Origin: a virus
IMG/VR virus record: IMGVR_UViG_3300007735_000857
Location: 1-34,131 of that record
Length of the DNA: 34,131 nucleotides
Direction: 5' to 3' (one strand)
The notes beneath the pieces are model-generated. The model was given only the letters and a program-made list of their open reading frames with translations. It was not told where the DNA came from and made no database searches. Position numbers and translations under genes: made by a program. This document shows positions 16,211 to 24,557 of this stretch, one piece after another (position 1 is the stretch's first letter; every line of letters begins with the position of its first letter).

Positions 16211-16889
16211 TATAAAGACTATTGTTCTTCATTATAAGCCTTTAAAAGAAAGAAAGGCTAATATGATTAATCAGTTGGACAGGTTTGGTTTTTCGGATTA
16301 CTCTTTCTATGAAGAGTTTGATGGAAATGAACTAACACAGGAAATAATAGATCAACATTGTGTTCGTAAACACATGGATTGGAATACCGTTGCACATAAA
16401 ATTTCACTTTGGAATATAGGTATTGAAACACAAAGAGAACTGAATCCTGCTGAACTGTCTCTTACAATCAAACACGGAAAGGTGTTTCAACAGTTGTCGG
16501 AACAAGAAGGAGATGTGTTCATTATCTTTGAGGATGATGTTATTCTGTGCAACGATTTTGATAAGCATTTTAATGAATATCTTTCAAGAACACCTGATGA
16601 TTGGGATGTTATTCATTTTGGTAGTGGTGCTGGTTTGAAAGCACCAAACACAACTCCTGATAAAATTGCGTATCGCATAAACCATCCCGCATCCAGATGC
16701 ACAGATTCTATATTACTAAAAAAGTCTGCCCTAAAGGATTTGGCTAAAACATGGTTCCCATTTCACTTGATTTGTGATTATGAGTTGGGATATCAGCATT
16801 ATCTTCACAATCACAATGTTTATTGGTGGGAGCCGGGTTTGGTAAAGCAGGGATCAGAACATGGAATCTTTAAAAGCGTATTGAGATAA
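16200..16889 (+). CDS. Family 25-like glycosyltransferase
   Basis: A 229-residue protein. TIVLHYKPLKERKANMINQL (N-terminal strand and helix), SLTIKHGKVFQQL and FIIFEDDVIL with E111-D112-D113 match the GT25 (LPS biosynthesis/LgtB-type) family, in which the EDD motif binds the donor and metal. DWDVIHFGSG continues the family pattern. Such enzymes add galactose or glucose to lipooligosaccharide or to hydroxylysine. GGAG (16188-16191) lies 8 nt before ATG 16200, which decides against the in-frame GTG at 16194. Confidence 0.78.
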   Translation: MPIDIKTIVLHYKPLKERKANMINQLDRFGFSDYSFYEEFDGNELTQEIIDQHCVRKHMDWNTVAHKISLWNIGIETQRELNPAELSLTIKHGKVFQQLSEQEGDVFIIFEDDVILCNDFDKHFNEYLSRTPDDWDVIHFGSGAGLKAPNTTPDKIAYRINHPASRCTDSILLKKSALKDLAKTWFPFHLICDYELGYQHYLHNHNVYWWEPGLVKQGSEHGIFKSVLR

Positions 16890-16892
16890 ATT

Positions 16893-17705
16893 ATGCACAA
16901 GATAATCAACAATCTTAGAGGTCGTGAATTTCATGGTAAAGATGAAGCAGAATATTTTGAATCAATAGTCTCACATATTCACACAAAAGAGGATCATACA
17001 TTTGTTTTCTCTGTTTGGAATGAACCTCTTGGAGACATTCCGAATGGTTCTATAGTTTTTTCTACTTCAGATGAACACCACCAACAGCCAATTGCCGATC
17101 ATCTTCAGAAGAATGTTTTTCTTCTTTTTAAGAATTACTATCCAACAGATCCAATTTGCGATAGTCGGGTGTTTCCTTTTCCCCTTGGATACCTTACAAA
17201 TTTCTCTGGCACACATTCCATTCCAATAAACGAAAGAGAATTTGATTATTCTTTCGCAGGAACTTTCAATGGAAATGGCAGAGACAAGATGTGTAGAGAA
17301 TTGGAAGCACGAAAAAATGATGGTAAAAAGAAATTTTGTGCCATCACTCATAGTTGGGGTAAAGGATTGAGTATGGATGAATACAGCAAATTGCTGTCAC
17401 ATACAAAGATTTCTTTGTGTCCTAGTGGATATGTTAGCAAAGAGTCGTTTAGAATATTTGAGGCTGCTCGTTGTGGGTGTATTCTTATTGTTGATGATGT
17501 TCCCACAAATCTATGGTATTATGACGAGTTTCCCGGTATAATCCTTAAAGATTGGTCTGATATTTCTATTATTGAGCGTCTATTGTCAGACCCCGATAAG
17601 ATGCAGGATATTAGTAATAAGACTATTCGTTGGTATGAACGGTGCATATCACCCAAGTCGGTTGCATCATATGTTCAGAGCAAAATAGAAGAGAAGACAA
17701 CATGA
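16893..17705 (+). CDS. Exostosin-like glycosyltransferase (second copy type)
   Basis: A 270-residue protein. RVFPFPLGYLTNF and DYSFAGTFNGNGRDKM precede KISLCPSGYVSKESFRIFEA and ARCGCILIVDD (172-202), the same sugar-nucleotide-binding layout as the protein at 15383-16210 (LCP-x-G, R-x-x-E-A, G-x-I). The two look like diverged relatives rather than a recent duplication. Role and substrate are unknown. No ribosome site is evident before ATG 16893, which is only 3 bp after the previous stop, so re-initiation is likely. It ends in an ATGA overlap. Confidence 0.72.
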   Translation: MHKIINNLRGREFHGKDEAEYFESIVSHIHTKEDHTFVFSVWNEPLGDIPNGSIVFSTSDEHHQQPIADHLQKNVFLLFKNYYPTDPICDSRVFPFPLGYLTNFSGTHSIPINEREFDYSFAGTFNGNGRDKMCRELEARKNDGKKKFCAITHSWGKGLSMDEYSKLLSHTKISLCPSGYVSKESFRIFEAARCGCILIVDDVPTNLWYYDEFPGIILKDWSDISIIERLLSDPDKMQDISNKTIRWYERCISPKSVASYVQSKIEEKTT

Positions 17706-18601
17706 AGATTAAATTCATAGCAGGATGGAATACTGACTATAACATATACTCCTTTGTCAATGACATATGGAATATGGATGGTAAGTATGACGATATTCTA
17801 ACATATAATGATGACTATACGCATTTGGTCATATTCAATGGTGTCAATAATTCTAACTACAGAATAGAGAAGGAAACCACATACGGTATTGTCGTGGAGC
17901 CGTATTGGAGTACTTCCTTTGATAAAAATATGCTGTCTTATTGCAAGAAGATCGTGACCTATCAGACAGACAAATATGAAGCAGGGAGAACCATATTCAG
18001 CCCATTGATAGGAACACATAGACTATATGATCTTGGGGAAGACGGCGAGATTATTCCTATTCCAAATACCACCAAAAATCTGTTGTCTAAAAAATTTGAA
18101 AAGAATAAGACTCTATCCATCATTGTTGCTAATCATGGATTTGATACTAGGTCTTATACAAATTACAACCATCGTCAAAATTTAGTGGTACAGTTGATGA
18201 ATTCCGATCTAGAATTTGATATGTATGGATTTGGATGGCACATTCCGGATAGACGATTTAAGGGACCACTAATAAACAAGATAGACGGAATAGCAAACTA
18301 CAAATACACAATTGCTCTTGAAAACAGTCCTGTTAGTGGTGAAATAACTGAAAAAATCATTGATGCCATATTGTGTGATACCATTCCAATTTACAATGGT
18401 CATAAAGACATCAAAAAGTTTTATCCAAATTCGTGTGAATATTTGGAGTATGATGGTAAAGAGATAAATAGGATAAGAGAGATCATCAACAGCAACAAGA
18501 CAGTAAGCGACTACGATTTTGATGATGCAAAAAATAGGTACTTTAATTTATACAATCCCATCCAAATAGTGTTAGACGACATCATAAAATACCAATACTA
18601 A
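17702..18601 (+). CDS. GT10-type fucosyltransferase-like protein
   Basis: A 299-residue protein. YKYTIALENSPVSGEITEKI and IDAILCDTIPIYNG (200-233) reproduce the GT10 alpha-1,3/4-fucosyltransferase signature, where a 'F/L-E-N-S' and a 'T-E-K-I...A...G/D-x-x-P-I/V-Y' segment bind GDP-fucose. FDMYGFGW precedes it, as in bacterial GT10 enzymes. It would transfer L-fucose, or a related GDP-linked sugar, to a glycan. The context fits: a GDP-fucose/colitose-synthase-like gene (25463) and a colitose-type dehydratase (18611) are nearby. ATG 17702 overlaps the previous stop. Confidence 0.8.
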   Translation: MKIKFIAGWNTDYNIYSFVNDIWNMDGKYDDILTYNDDYTHLVIFNGVNNSNYRIEKETTYGIVVEPYWSTSFDKNMLSYCKKIVTYQTDKYEAGRTIFSPLIGTHRLYDLGEDGEIIPIPNTTKNLLSKKFEKNKTLSIIVANHGFDTRSYTNYNHRQNLVVQLMNSDLEFDMYGFGWHIPDRRFKGPLINKIDGIANYKYTIALENSPVSGEITEKIIDAILCDTIPIYNGHKDIKKFYPNSCEYLEYDGKEINRIREIINSNKTVSDYDFDDAKNRYFNLYNPIQIVLDDIIKYQY

Positions 18602-18610
18602 GAATACATT

Positions 18611-19771
18611 ATGATTTGTGAAAACAAGCCGTGGAAATTGATGGATGATCGTGCTGTCACGAAAGAAGATCGTGAAAAAATGTGTGAGTTTATTATGAGC
18701 AATCAAAAACTCTCATATGGCGAAAAATGCAAAGAGTTGGAGCGTCTTTGGTCTGAATGGCTAGGAGTTAAATATAGCGTTTTTGTTAATTCGGGATCGT
18801 CTGCCAATCTTATACTTGTTCAGGCTATGCACGATCTATATGGTCGCGGTGATTGGGTTGCTCAATCGTGTACATGGGCAACAAATATTTCTCCGATATT
18901 ACAATTAAAGAACAGCAGTCAGGGTATTTACATGACTGATGTTGATATGAAAACCCTTGGAATGCGTCTTGAAGATGTAGAACACTACATCAAAACCCAA
19001 AATGTTAGATATTTATTTGTGACTCATGTTCTTGGTATGCCGTGTATCAGTGAAAGATTGCTTGACATTTGCAAAAACCACGATATAATACTCTTGGAAG
19101 ATTGTTGTGAATCTCACGGTAGTATTTGGAATGGGAAAAAGGTTGGCACATTTGGAAAAGCATCTACCTTTTCTTTTTTCTATGGGCATCACATCACCTC
19201 TATTGAGGGAGGCATGGTATGCACAGACGATGAAGCCCTATATCATCATCTACTACTCTTGCGATCTCATGGTATGCTTAGAGAATTACCAGAAGAAGAA
19301 AGACAAAAAAGGAAAGTCGATGGAGTTGATGAGAGATTTACCTTTTTATGTAATGGATACAATGTAAGAAATACCGACTTGAATGCTGTTCTGGGTATTT
19401 CTCAAATGGCTCGTCTTGATAAATCGGTTAGTATCAGAGAAAGAAATTTTAAAATTTATCTTGAAGGACTAGATTCCTCAAAGTATCATACCGATATGAA
19501 TCATCAAGGAGCCAGTCTTTTTTCTTTCCCCATAATCAGAACAGATGGCAACATACATAAGGTTGCAGAAGTCTTGAAGAACAACGAAATTGACAACAGA
19601 CCTCTGATTGCTGGAAATCTGTTTAGACACCCAATGATGAATGGAGTCAATACATTCATAGTTAAAGGAAATGCAGATTTCATTCACGATAATAGTTTGT
19701 ATGTTGGAAACAATGAGTTTGTGGAACTTGATGATGTAAACCGATTGGTGAGAATATTAAATGCGATATAG
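18611..19771 (+). CDS. ColD-like PLP-dependent sugar 3-dehydratase (DegT/DnrJ family)
   Basis: A 386-residue fold-type I PLP protein (E. coli ColD is 388). The N-terminal half has NSGSSANLILVQA (60-72), TDVDMKTLGM and LLEDCCESHG (161-170; D164 faces the PLP ring). At the site of the Schiff-base lysine (normally ...GKN/K-x-T...EGG), it has YGHHITSIEGG, with His193 in place of lysine. That swap defines dehydratases such as ColD and the E1/RfbH type, which remove the 3-hydroxyl, rather than aminotransferases. ColD turns GDP-4-keto-6-deoxymannose into GDP-4-keto-3,6-dideoxymannose. No iron-sulfur Cys cluster typical of RfbH E1 is seen, so ColD is preferred. It overlaps the next gene by 11 bp. Confidence 0.85.
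   Translation: MICENKPWKLMDDRAVTKEDREKMCEFIMSNQKLSYGEKCKELERLWSEWLGVKYSVFVNSGSSANLILVQAMHDLYGRGDWVAQSCTWATNISPILQLKNSSQGIYMTDVDMKTLGMRLEDVEHYIKTQNVRYLFVTHVLGMPCISERLLDICKNHDIILLEDCCESHGSIWNGKKVGTFGKASTFSFFYGHHITSIEGGMVCTDDEALYHHLLLLRSHGMLRELPEEERQKRKVDGVDERFTFLCNGYNVRNTDLNAVLGISQMARLDKSVSIRERNFKIYLEGLDSSKYHTDMNHQGASLFSFPIIRTDGNIHKVAEVLKNNEIDNRPLIAGNLFRHPMMNGVNTFIVKGNADFIHDNSLYVGNNEFVELDDVNRLVRILNAI
19062..19089 (+). promoter_or_regulatory. Consensus sigma70 promoter inside the ColD-like gene
   Basis: TTGACA (19062-19067), 16-bp spacer, TATAAT (19084-19089): a perfect match to both hexamers, with the same 16-bp spacing as the intergenic promoters. It lies 670 bp before the transketolase-methyltransferase gene and codes for part of LLDICKNHDIILLED. 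It could drive the downstream sugar genes, but no gene starts close by, so chance in AT-rich sequence is possible. Confidence 0.45.
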
Positions 19772-21110
19772 TAATGAAAGAAAAAAGATGGTGGCAAAAG
19801 TTGTTCAACTTGCTCACGATAGCAAGGAAGGGCATATTCCAAGTTCACTATCTGTTCTTGATATGGTGTATGGGCTATACCAAGAGCATATTACGAAAAA
19901 CTCAGATCATAAGTTTGTGTTGTCCAAGGGACATGCTTCTCTTGGGTTGTATGTTGTTCTGGATCATTTTGGGATATTGAATGCTGATCTGAATTCCTTT
20001 TGTAAATTTGATTCTCTGTTAGGAGGTCATCCCAATCTTAAAATACCTGCTATTGAAGCATCCACAGGTTCTCTAGGACACGGTATGCCAATTGCTGTTG
20101 GAATGGCTATGGCAAAAAAGATACAGGGAACGGGTGGTACTGTATTTGTTTTGATTGGTGACGGTGAAGCAAACGAAGGAACTATATGGGAATCTGCTTT
20201 GCTAGCAAGCCATCATAAGTTGAACAATCTTGTTTGTCTTTTGGATCACAATCATTCTACCGATAGGGCTGTTGATATTGGCGATATTATGTCTAAATTT
20301 TCTTCTTTTGGTTGGCACACAGAGGAAATAGATGGTCACGATATTGATGCTATAACTTCAATACAACCATGTTCTAACAAGCCTATTTTTGTGTTGTGCA
20401 ATACCACTAAAGGGAAGGGAATAGACATGATGGAGAACAATCCAGAATGGCATCACAAATCTCCAACAAGTGAACAGGTTCTTTCTATACTAAAGGATCA
20501 AATTGTGTTTGATGGTGTCGTGAATACCGCACTATCAAGAAATGGAAGTGGGCAGACTGAAGATGAATTTTTTATCTTGGCTGAAATTGTAGAAAGATGT
20601 AATAGCATATCGGGAGACTTTGCTGAAATTGGTATCTATTGTGGAGTGACAAGTGAACTGATATTTACATTGAAAGATAAAAATAAGACTCTTTTTTTGT
20701 GTGATACTTTTAGTGGGTTGGTCGATGTTGAAACGGATGACAGTTTAAAGAATGGATTTGCCTCTTTTTCTTATCAAGATTTTTGCAAAATAAACAGTTA
20801 TGTGAACGAAAAGGAAGTTAGAGTAGTAGATGGTTATTTTCCAACTTCTGCTACAGAGGAAATGAACAGTACCAAATATTCATTTGTCCATCTAGATGTG
20901 GATACCTACAAATCAACGATTAAAGGTTTAGAATATTTTAGTAACAGAATGTCTACAGGTGGTTTTATTGTTGTCCACGATTATCGTAATTCAATCTGTC
21001 AGGGTGTTAAAAAAGCGGTTGATGAATTTATGATAGAAAAACAAGGTGAATTTATGCTTGAAACATATCCAAAACAAAACAGCACCCAAGCAATCATAAG
21101 AAGAGTTTAA
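19761..21110 (+). CDS. Transketolase N-terminal subunit fused to TylF-like methyltransferase
   Basis: A 449-residue fusion. Residues 1-250 are the pyrophosphate-binding half of a transketolase: HDSKEGHIPSSLS, LSKGHAS (54-60), GSLGHGMPIAVGMA (103-116), and the thiamine diphosphate motif GDGEANEG (133-140) with N164 closing the GDG-N pattern. Residues from about 265 are a class I SAM methyltransferase of the macrocin-O-methyltransferase (TylF) type: FAEIGIYCGVTSE (motif I, 288-300), HLDVDTYKST (378-386, metal-binding Asp) and VVHDY (404-408). The frame is open throughout, with no stop or split between the halves. The C-terminal transketolase half is the next gene. A two-carbon transfer to a sugar plus O-methylation is inferred. 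Confidence 0.88.
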   Translation: MRYSNERKKMVAKVVQLAHDSKEGHIPSSLSVLDMVYGLYQEHITKNSDHKFVLSKGHASLGLYVVLDHFGILNADLNSFCKFDSLLGGHPNLKIPAIEASTGSLGHGMPIAVGMAMAKKIQGTGGTVFVLIGDGEANEGTIWESALLASHHKLNNLVCLLDHNHSTDRAVDIGDIMSKFSSFGWHTEEIDGHDIDAITSIQPCSNKPIFVLCNTTKGKGIDMMENNPEWHHKSPTSEQVLSILKDQIVFDGVVNTALSRNGSGQTEDEFFILAEIVERCNSISGDFAEIGIYCGVTSELIFTLKDKNKTLFLCDTFSGLVDVETDDSLKNGFASFSYQDFCKINSYVNEKEVRVVDGYFPTSATEEMNSTKYSFVHLDVDTYKSTIKGLEYFSNRMSTGGFIVVHDYRNSICQGVKKAVDEFMIEKQGEFMLETYPKQNSTQAIIRRV

Positions 21111-21111
21111 T

Positions 21112-21987
21112 ATGAGAAAGCAATTTGTAAAAACAATAAAAGATATTCTTTACGCTGATGAAAAAACAGTTCTTCTTCTTGGTGATATTGGAGTGTTTGG
21201 ATTCAGAGATGAACTAAAAAATATTCCTACCCGTGCTTACAATATCGGGATACTAGAACAAAGCACAATAGGAATTGCTGCGGGAATGGCGAAGGGAGGT
21301 CTTGTCCCGTTTGTGCATACTATAGCACCTTTTATAGTAGAGCGAGCGTTTGAGCAACTAAAGGTAGACTTTGGATATCAAGAACTGAATGGTAACTTTA
21401 TCAGCGTTGGTGGATCATACGATTATGCGGCACTAGGATGTACTCACCATTGTCCTGCTGATATTTCTTTGATGGCATCTATCCCAAACATGGAAATAGT
21501 CATTCCCGGTACAGCATCGGAGTTGGATTCTCTTATAAAGCAAACATACAATAGTGGAAATCCGACATATACTCGTATCAGCGAGACACAGCACACAGAA
21601 ACCATTCCTGTTAAATTTGGATGTGCTAATGTAATTAAGCAAGGAAAAACAGCGACCGTTGTGTGTTTTGGCCCAATGCTAAAACAAGTAATGGAAGCCA
21701 CAGAGAATATGGATGTTACATTACTATACTATAGCACAATTCTTCCATTTGATAACAAAACTCTGCTTGACAATTTCAACGAAACTGTTATCATATGCGA
21801 ACCATTCTATGAAGGAAGTACCAATCACCTAATTGATCTTGCTCTTGTAGGAAAAGCATATAGGAAGTTTAATATAGGTGTACCCCGTAAATTTCTTACT
21901 AACTACGGGCACAAAGAAGAACATGATAGTTTTCTTGGTTTGGATTCAATAGGAATAAAGGAGAAGATTCAGAGATGCTTAATTTGA
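21112..21987 (+). CDS. Transketolase C-terminal subunit
   Basis: A 291-residue protein matching the pyrimidine-binding and C-terminal domains of a split transketolase/DXS-type enzyme. NIGILEQSTIGIAAGMA holds the catalytic Glu (E49) that activates thiamine diphosphate, VPFVHTIAPFIVERAFEQLK follows, and VGGSYDYAALGCTHHCPADI is the family's next conserved block. With the N-terminal half in the preceding gene (1 bp away), it should form an active heterodimer-type enzyme that moves a ketol unit. Split versions of this enzyme are found in secondary-metabolism and sugar-modification gene sets. A promoter-like sequence (21767-21794) sits near its end. The assignment to sugar branching is inferred. 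Confidence 0.87.
   Translation: MRKQFVKTIKDILYADEKTVLLLGDIGVFGFRDELKNIPTRAYNIGILEQSTIGIAAGMAKGGLVPFVHTIAPFIVERAFEQLKVDFGYQELNGNFISVGGSYDYAALGCTHHCPADISLMASIPNMEIVIPGTASELDSLIKQTYNSGNPTYTRISETQHTETIPVKFGCANVIKQGKTATVVCFGPMLKQVMEATENMDVTLLYYSTILPFDNKTLLDNFNETVIICEPFYEGSTNHLIDLALVGKAYRKFNIGVPRKFLTNYGHKEEHDSFLGLDSIGIKEKIQRCLI
21767..21794 (+). promoter_or_regulatory. Possible internal promoter before the SDR gene
   Basis: TTGACA (21767-21772), 16-bp spacer, TATCAT (21789-21794), about 180 bp before the next start codon. Eleven of twelve consensus bases and the same spacing as other promoters in the window, but within coding sequence. Confidence 0.33.
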
Positions 21988-23015
21988 TAAATGAAAATTG
22001 TGAGAAAGTAATTTCGTCTTTAGATTTCTCTTCGCTAAAAAATAAAAGAATATTGGTAACAGGAGCAAGTGGACTGATTGGAGTTCACATGGTTTCTGTT
22101 CTAAAAAATCTAAAAGAAAAATACAACTACGATATCGACATTTGGTGTTGGGTATTTTCCAATATTGAACCTTCTTTTCGTGAATTATTCAAGGGTTGCG
22201 TGGTTCTAAAGTCAGATTTGACAGATTCAAAAAACATAGAAAGCGTTGGTCAGATTCTTGCAGAAACGCTTTCTGGATTCGATGTAATCATACACGCTGC
22301 TGGTTACGGTCAGCCTCAAAAATTTACCTCCAACAAAGTAAAGACAATAGAACTGAATACCCATGCAACGATAAATCTGTTCAAACTATTGAATAATGGA
22401 GGTTCCTTCTTGTTCTGTAGCACTAGCGAGATTTATAGCGGAATTAATGAGGAAGGAATAGACGAGTCTAGGATAGGCACAACTCTACCAAATCATCCAC
22501 GCGCTTGTTATATTGAAGGAAAGAGATGTGGAGAAGCAATATGCCAATCTTTTCTTGAAATGGGTTACAATACAAAAATTGCTAGAATAAGTCTGGCATA
22601 TGGCCCAGGAACCAAAGCGAATGATGCTAGGGTCATCAGCAATCTGATTGACAAAGGACTAAAAAATTCAAGAATAGAACTACTTGATAGTGGATGTTCT
22701 ATAAGAACATATGGATACATTACAGACATCGTAGAAATGCTATTCAATATTCTTCTTCACGGAAAGCAGACTGTTTATAATGTTTCAGGAGTTTCTAAGG
22801 TTTCTATTCTTGAACTTGCACAAAAAATAGGAAAAGAATTGAACTGTGATGTTGGGGTTCCATCATCAGAGAACATGGCTCTATCTGGAAATCCAAAGGT
22901 TGTAAACATGAGCATCAACAGATACCTGAATGAGTTTGGGGCAAAACAATTTGAGCCTATAAATACAGGACTGTGTAAGACTATAGAATGGCAAAAATAT
23001 CTTCACGCTATTTGA
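21975..23015 (+). CDS. NAD-dependent sugar epimerase/dehydratase (extended SDR)
   Basis: A 346-residue extended short-chain dehydrogenase. RILVTGASGLIG (G30, G33, G36) binds NAD(P), IIHAAGYGQPQKF is the family's second motif, CSTSEIYSG supplies the catalytic Ser/Thr and YIEGK the Tyr-x-x-x-Lys pair. IRTYGYITDIVEML is the usual C-terminal substrate region. The closest general types are UDP-glucuronate decarboxylase and dTDP-glucose dehydratase relatives; the exact reaction cannot be read. In this neighbourhood a reduction or epimerisation of a keto sugar made by the ColD-like or transketolase-like enzyme is plausible. GGAG (21960-21963) precedes ATG 21975, which overlaps the previous gene by 13 bp. 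Confidence 0.83.
   Translation: MLNLINENCEKVISSLDFSSLKNKRILVTGASGLIGVHMVSVLKNLKEKYNYDIDIWCWVFSNIEPSFRELFKGCVVLKSDLTDSKNIESVGQILAETLSGFDVIIHAAGYGQPQKFTSNKVKTIELNTHATINLFKLLNNGGSFLFCSTSEIYSGINEEGIDESRIGTTLPNHPRACYIEGKRCGEAICQSFLEMGYNTKIARISLAYGPGTKANDARVISNLIDKGLKNSRIELLDSGCSIRTYGYITDIVEMLFNILLHGKQTVYNVSGVSKVSILELAQKIGKELNCDVGVPSSENMALSGNPKVVNMSINRYLNEFGAKQFEPINTGLCKTIEWQKYLHAI
22958..22965 (+). promoter_or_regulatory. Possible late promoter (exact TATAAATA)
   Basis: An exact TATAAATA, the T4 late promoter, on the coding strand 65 nt before the methyltransferase start at 23030 and inside the end of the SDR gene. It also encodes codons of that gene, and the surroundings are AT-rich, so chance occurrence is a real alternative. 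Confidence 0.4.
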
Positions 23016-23029
23016 TGAAAGGTAATTTG

Positions 23030-23944
23030 ATGAAGACTATAACAAAAAATGATATTGAACAAATTCTAGGCATGAAAGTTCCACATTTTGTGTCTAGTGA
23101 CATGGAGAAGAATCCTCTACAATATGAGGATTTGACACCTGAACAGTTAGAAAAATATCTAATTCATGTGGTGAAGGTTTTGCTTGCTGATATTACAAGA
23201 TGTGGAGAGCATCGTTTGGTGGAATGGGAAGAAGGATGGAATCAAAATTTACAGGAGTTTTGCAACACAAAAAACCCATCTTCTTTGATTCCAAAGTACC
23301 ACGGTAAGAATAGGTATGTTCGTTGGATGGGAAAAATTGTCAATCCTATTACCCATCATTTTGACTATAGAATACACACCTATATGGTTGATACAGTTCT
23401 AAATTCATACATGGAAGGAATTGAAAATGTTTATGAATTTGGTTGCGGTCCGGCGTATCATCTTTTGAGAATGCAAAATAACTATCCCGATAAGTGCTTG
23501 CATGGATTGGATTGGACTTCTTCTTCGCAAGACATAATCGGAAAAATAAACTCATCTGTGGGTACAGATATAAAGTGCCACCGATTTAATTTTTTTGAAC
23601 CAGATAGACAATTTGATCTCAAGCCAAATAGCATGGTATACACGATTGCTGCATTAGAGCAGGTTGGTGATAGATTTGTTGATTTTGTGGAATATCTTAT
23701 AGAGAAAAAACCAAAAGTTTGCATCCACATGGAACCCATGTCGGAACTTTTAGACGAAAATAGTGTAGTTGATTTTCTTTCCATAGAATATTTTAAGAAA
23801 CGCAATTATCTATCAGGATTCCATTCTCATCTGCTTCAACTAGAAAAAGAGGGTAGAATAGAAATCATCTCTAGTAAAAGAACATATAGCGGAAGTTATT
23901 TCATAGAAGGACATTCGTTAGTAGTTTGGAAACCAAAAGATTGA
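23030..23944 (+). CDS. SAM-dependent methyltransferase-like protein
   Basis: A 304-residue protein. VYEFGCGPAYHLLRMQ (about residues 130-145) is SAM-binding motif I, HGLDWTSSSQ holds the acidic residue after the second strand, and VYTIAALEQVGDRFVDFVEYL is motif IV/post-IV. The first ~120 residues form a separate N-terminal region of unknown role. It probably methylates a sugar or lipid-linked glycan given its neighbours. AAAGG (23018-23022) lies 7 nt before ATG 23030; in-frame ATG 23015 (overlapping the previous stop) and ATG 22988 are alternatives. A 22-bp gap follows. Confidence 0.75.
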   Translation: MKTITKNDIEQILGMKVPHFVSSDMEKNPLQYEDLTPEQLEKYLIHVVKVLLADITRCGEHRLVEWEEGWNQNLQEFCNTKNPSSLIPKYHGKNRYVRWMGKIVNPITHHFDYRIHTYMVDTVLNSYMEGIENVYEFGCGPAYHLLRMQNNYPDKCLHGLDWTSSSQDIIGKINSSVGTDIKCHRFNFFEPDRQFDLKPNSMVYTIAALEQVGDRFVDFVEYLIEKKPKVCIHMEPMSELLDENSVVDFLSIEYFKKRNYLSGFHSHLLQLEKEGRIEIISSKRTYSGSYFIEGHSLVVWKPKD

Positions 23945-23965
23945 CATTAAAAAGAAAGAAACACT

Positions 23966-24556
23966 ATGCCATTAGTCCAAATGCGAGGCGGCGATATGAC
24001 TGTTGGGTTACAAGAATTGTGTGGTGCAATAAAGCAACATCTTGGAAATAAAGAAGATCCAAATATTGTTGAAATTGGTAGTTACTGTGGAGAATCTACC
24101 CTAATCATAAACAGTTGTTTTACGAATGCAACTATAAATTCTGTTGATCCTTATGTCTCATATAGAGAAGATAATTCGACATACGATCTTGACAATCAGG
24201 CACAGGAACTAAAGGAAGCAGAAAAAGTGTTTGATTCCATCTGTAAGCGATTTCCAAACATCAAGAAAAATAAAGCACATAGTCTAGAATTTGTGAATTC
24301 TGTTCCCAACAATTCTTTGGATTTTGTTTACATAGACGGAGATCATTCTTATGCTGCGGTAAAAAAAGATATTGTTGCTTGGATTCCAAAAGTCAAGATT
24401 GGTGGTGTCATTTGTGGACACGATATTACATGGCAAACTGTTCGCAAGGCATTGGTTGAGGTTTTTTGTGGACAGCAACCTAATGGAGTTTTCAAAGACA
24501 GTAGTTGGGCTTATGTTAAAACACCAGAACTAAATGAGTATTTTTGTGGAGAATAA
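23966..24556 (+). CDS. Class I methyltransferase (Methyltransf_24 type)
   Basis: A 196-residue protein. NIVEIGSYCGEST (about 33-45) is SAM motif I and LDFVYIDGDHSYAAVKKDI (about 117-135) followed by KIGGVICGHDI is the pattern of the small Methyltransf_24 family, in which DGDHSY binds metal or substrate. Similar proteins occur in phage and bacterial glycan gene sets and methylate sugars. The C-terminal part of the fusion at 19761 is a related fold but a different subfamily. AAAGAAAG precedes ATG 23966. The stop is followed at once by the next start (24558). Confidence 0.8.
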   Translation: MPLVQMRGGDMTVGLQELCGAIKQHLGNKEDPNIVEIGSYCGESTLIINSCFTNATINSVDPYVSYREDNSTYDLDNQAQELKEAEKVFDSICKRFPNIKKNKAHSLEFVNSVPNNSLDFVYIDGDHSYAAVKKDIVAWIPKVKIGGVICGHDITWQTVRKALVEVFCGQQPNGVFKDSSWAYVKTPELNEYFCGE

Positions 24557-24557
24557 A

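Noticed and set aside
18465-18472. ATAAATA motif inside the GT10-like gene
   Set aside because: No gene start follows at a suitable distance and the surrounding sequence is AT-rich coding sequence; likely chance.
22988-23029. Earlier starts for the methyltransferase at 22988 and 23015
   Set aside because: ATG 22988 lies within the previous gene without a ribosome site; ATG 23015 overlaps the stop but AAAGG is best placed for 23030.
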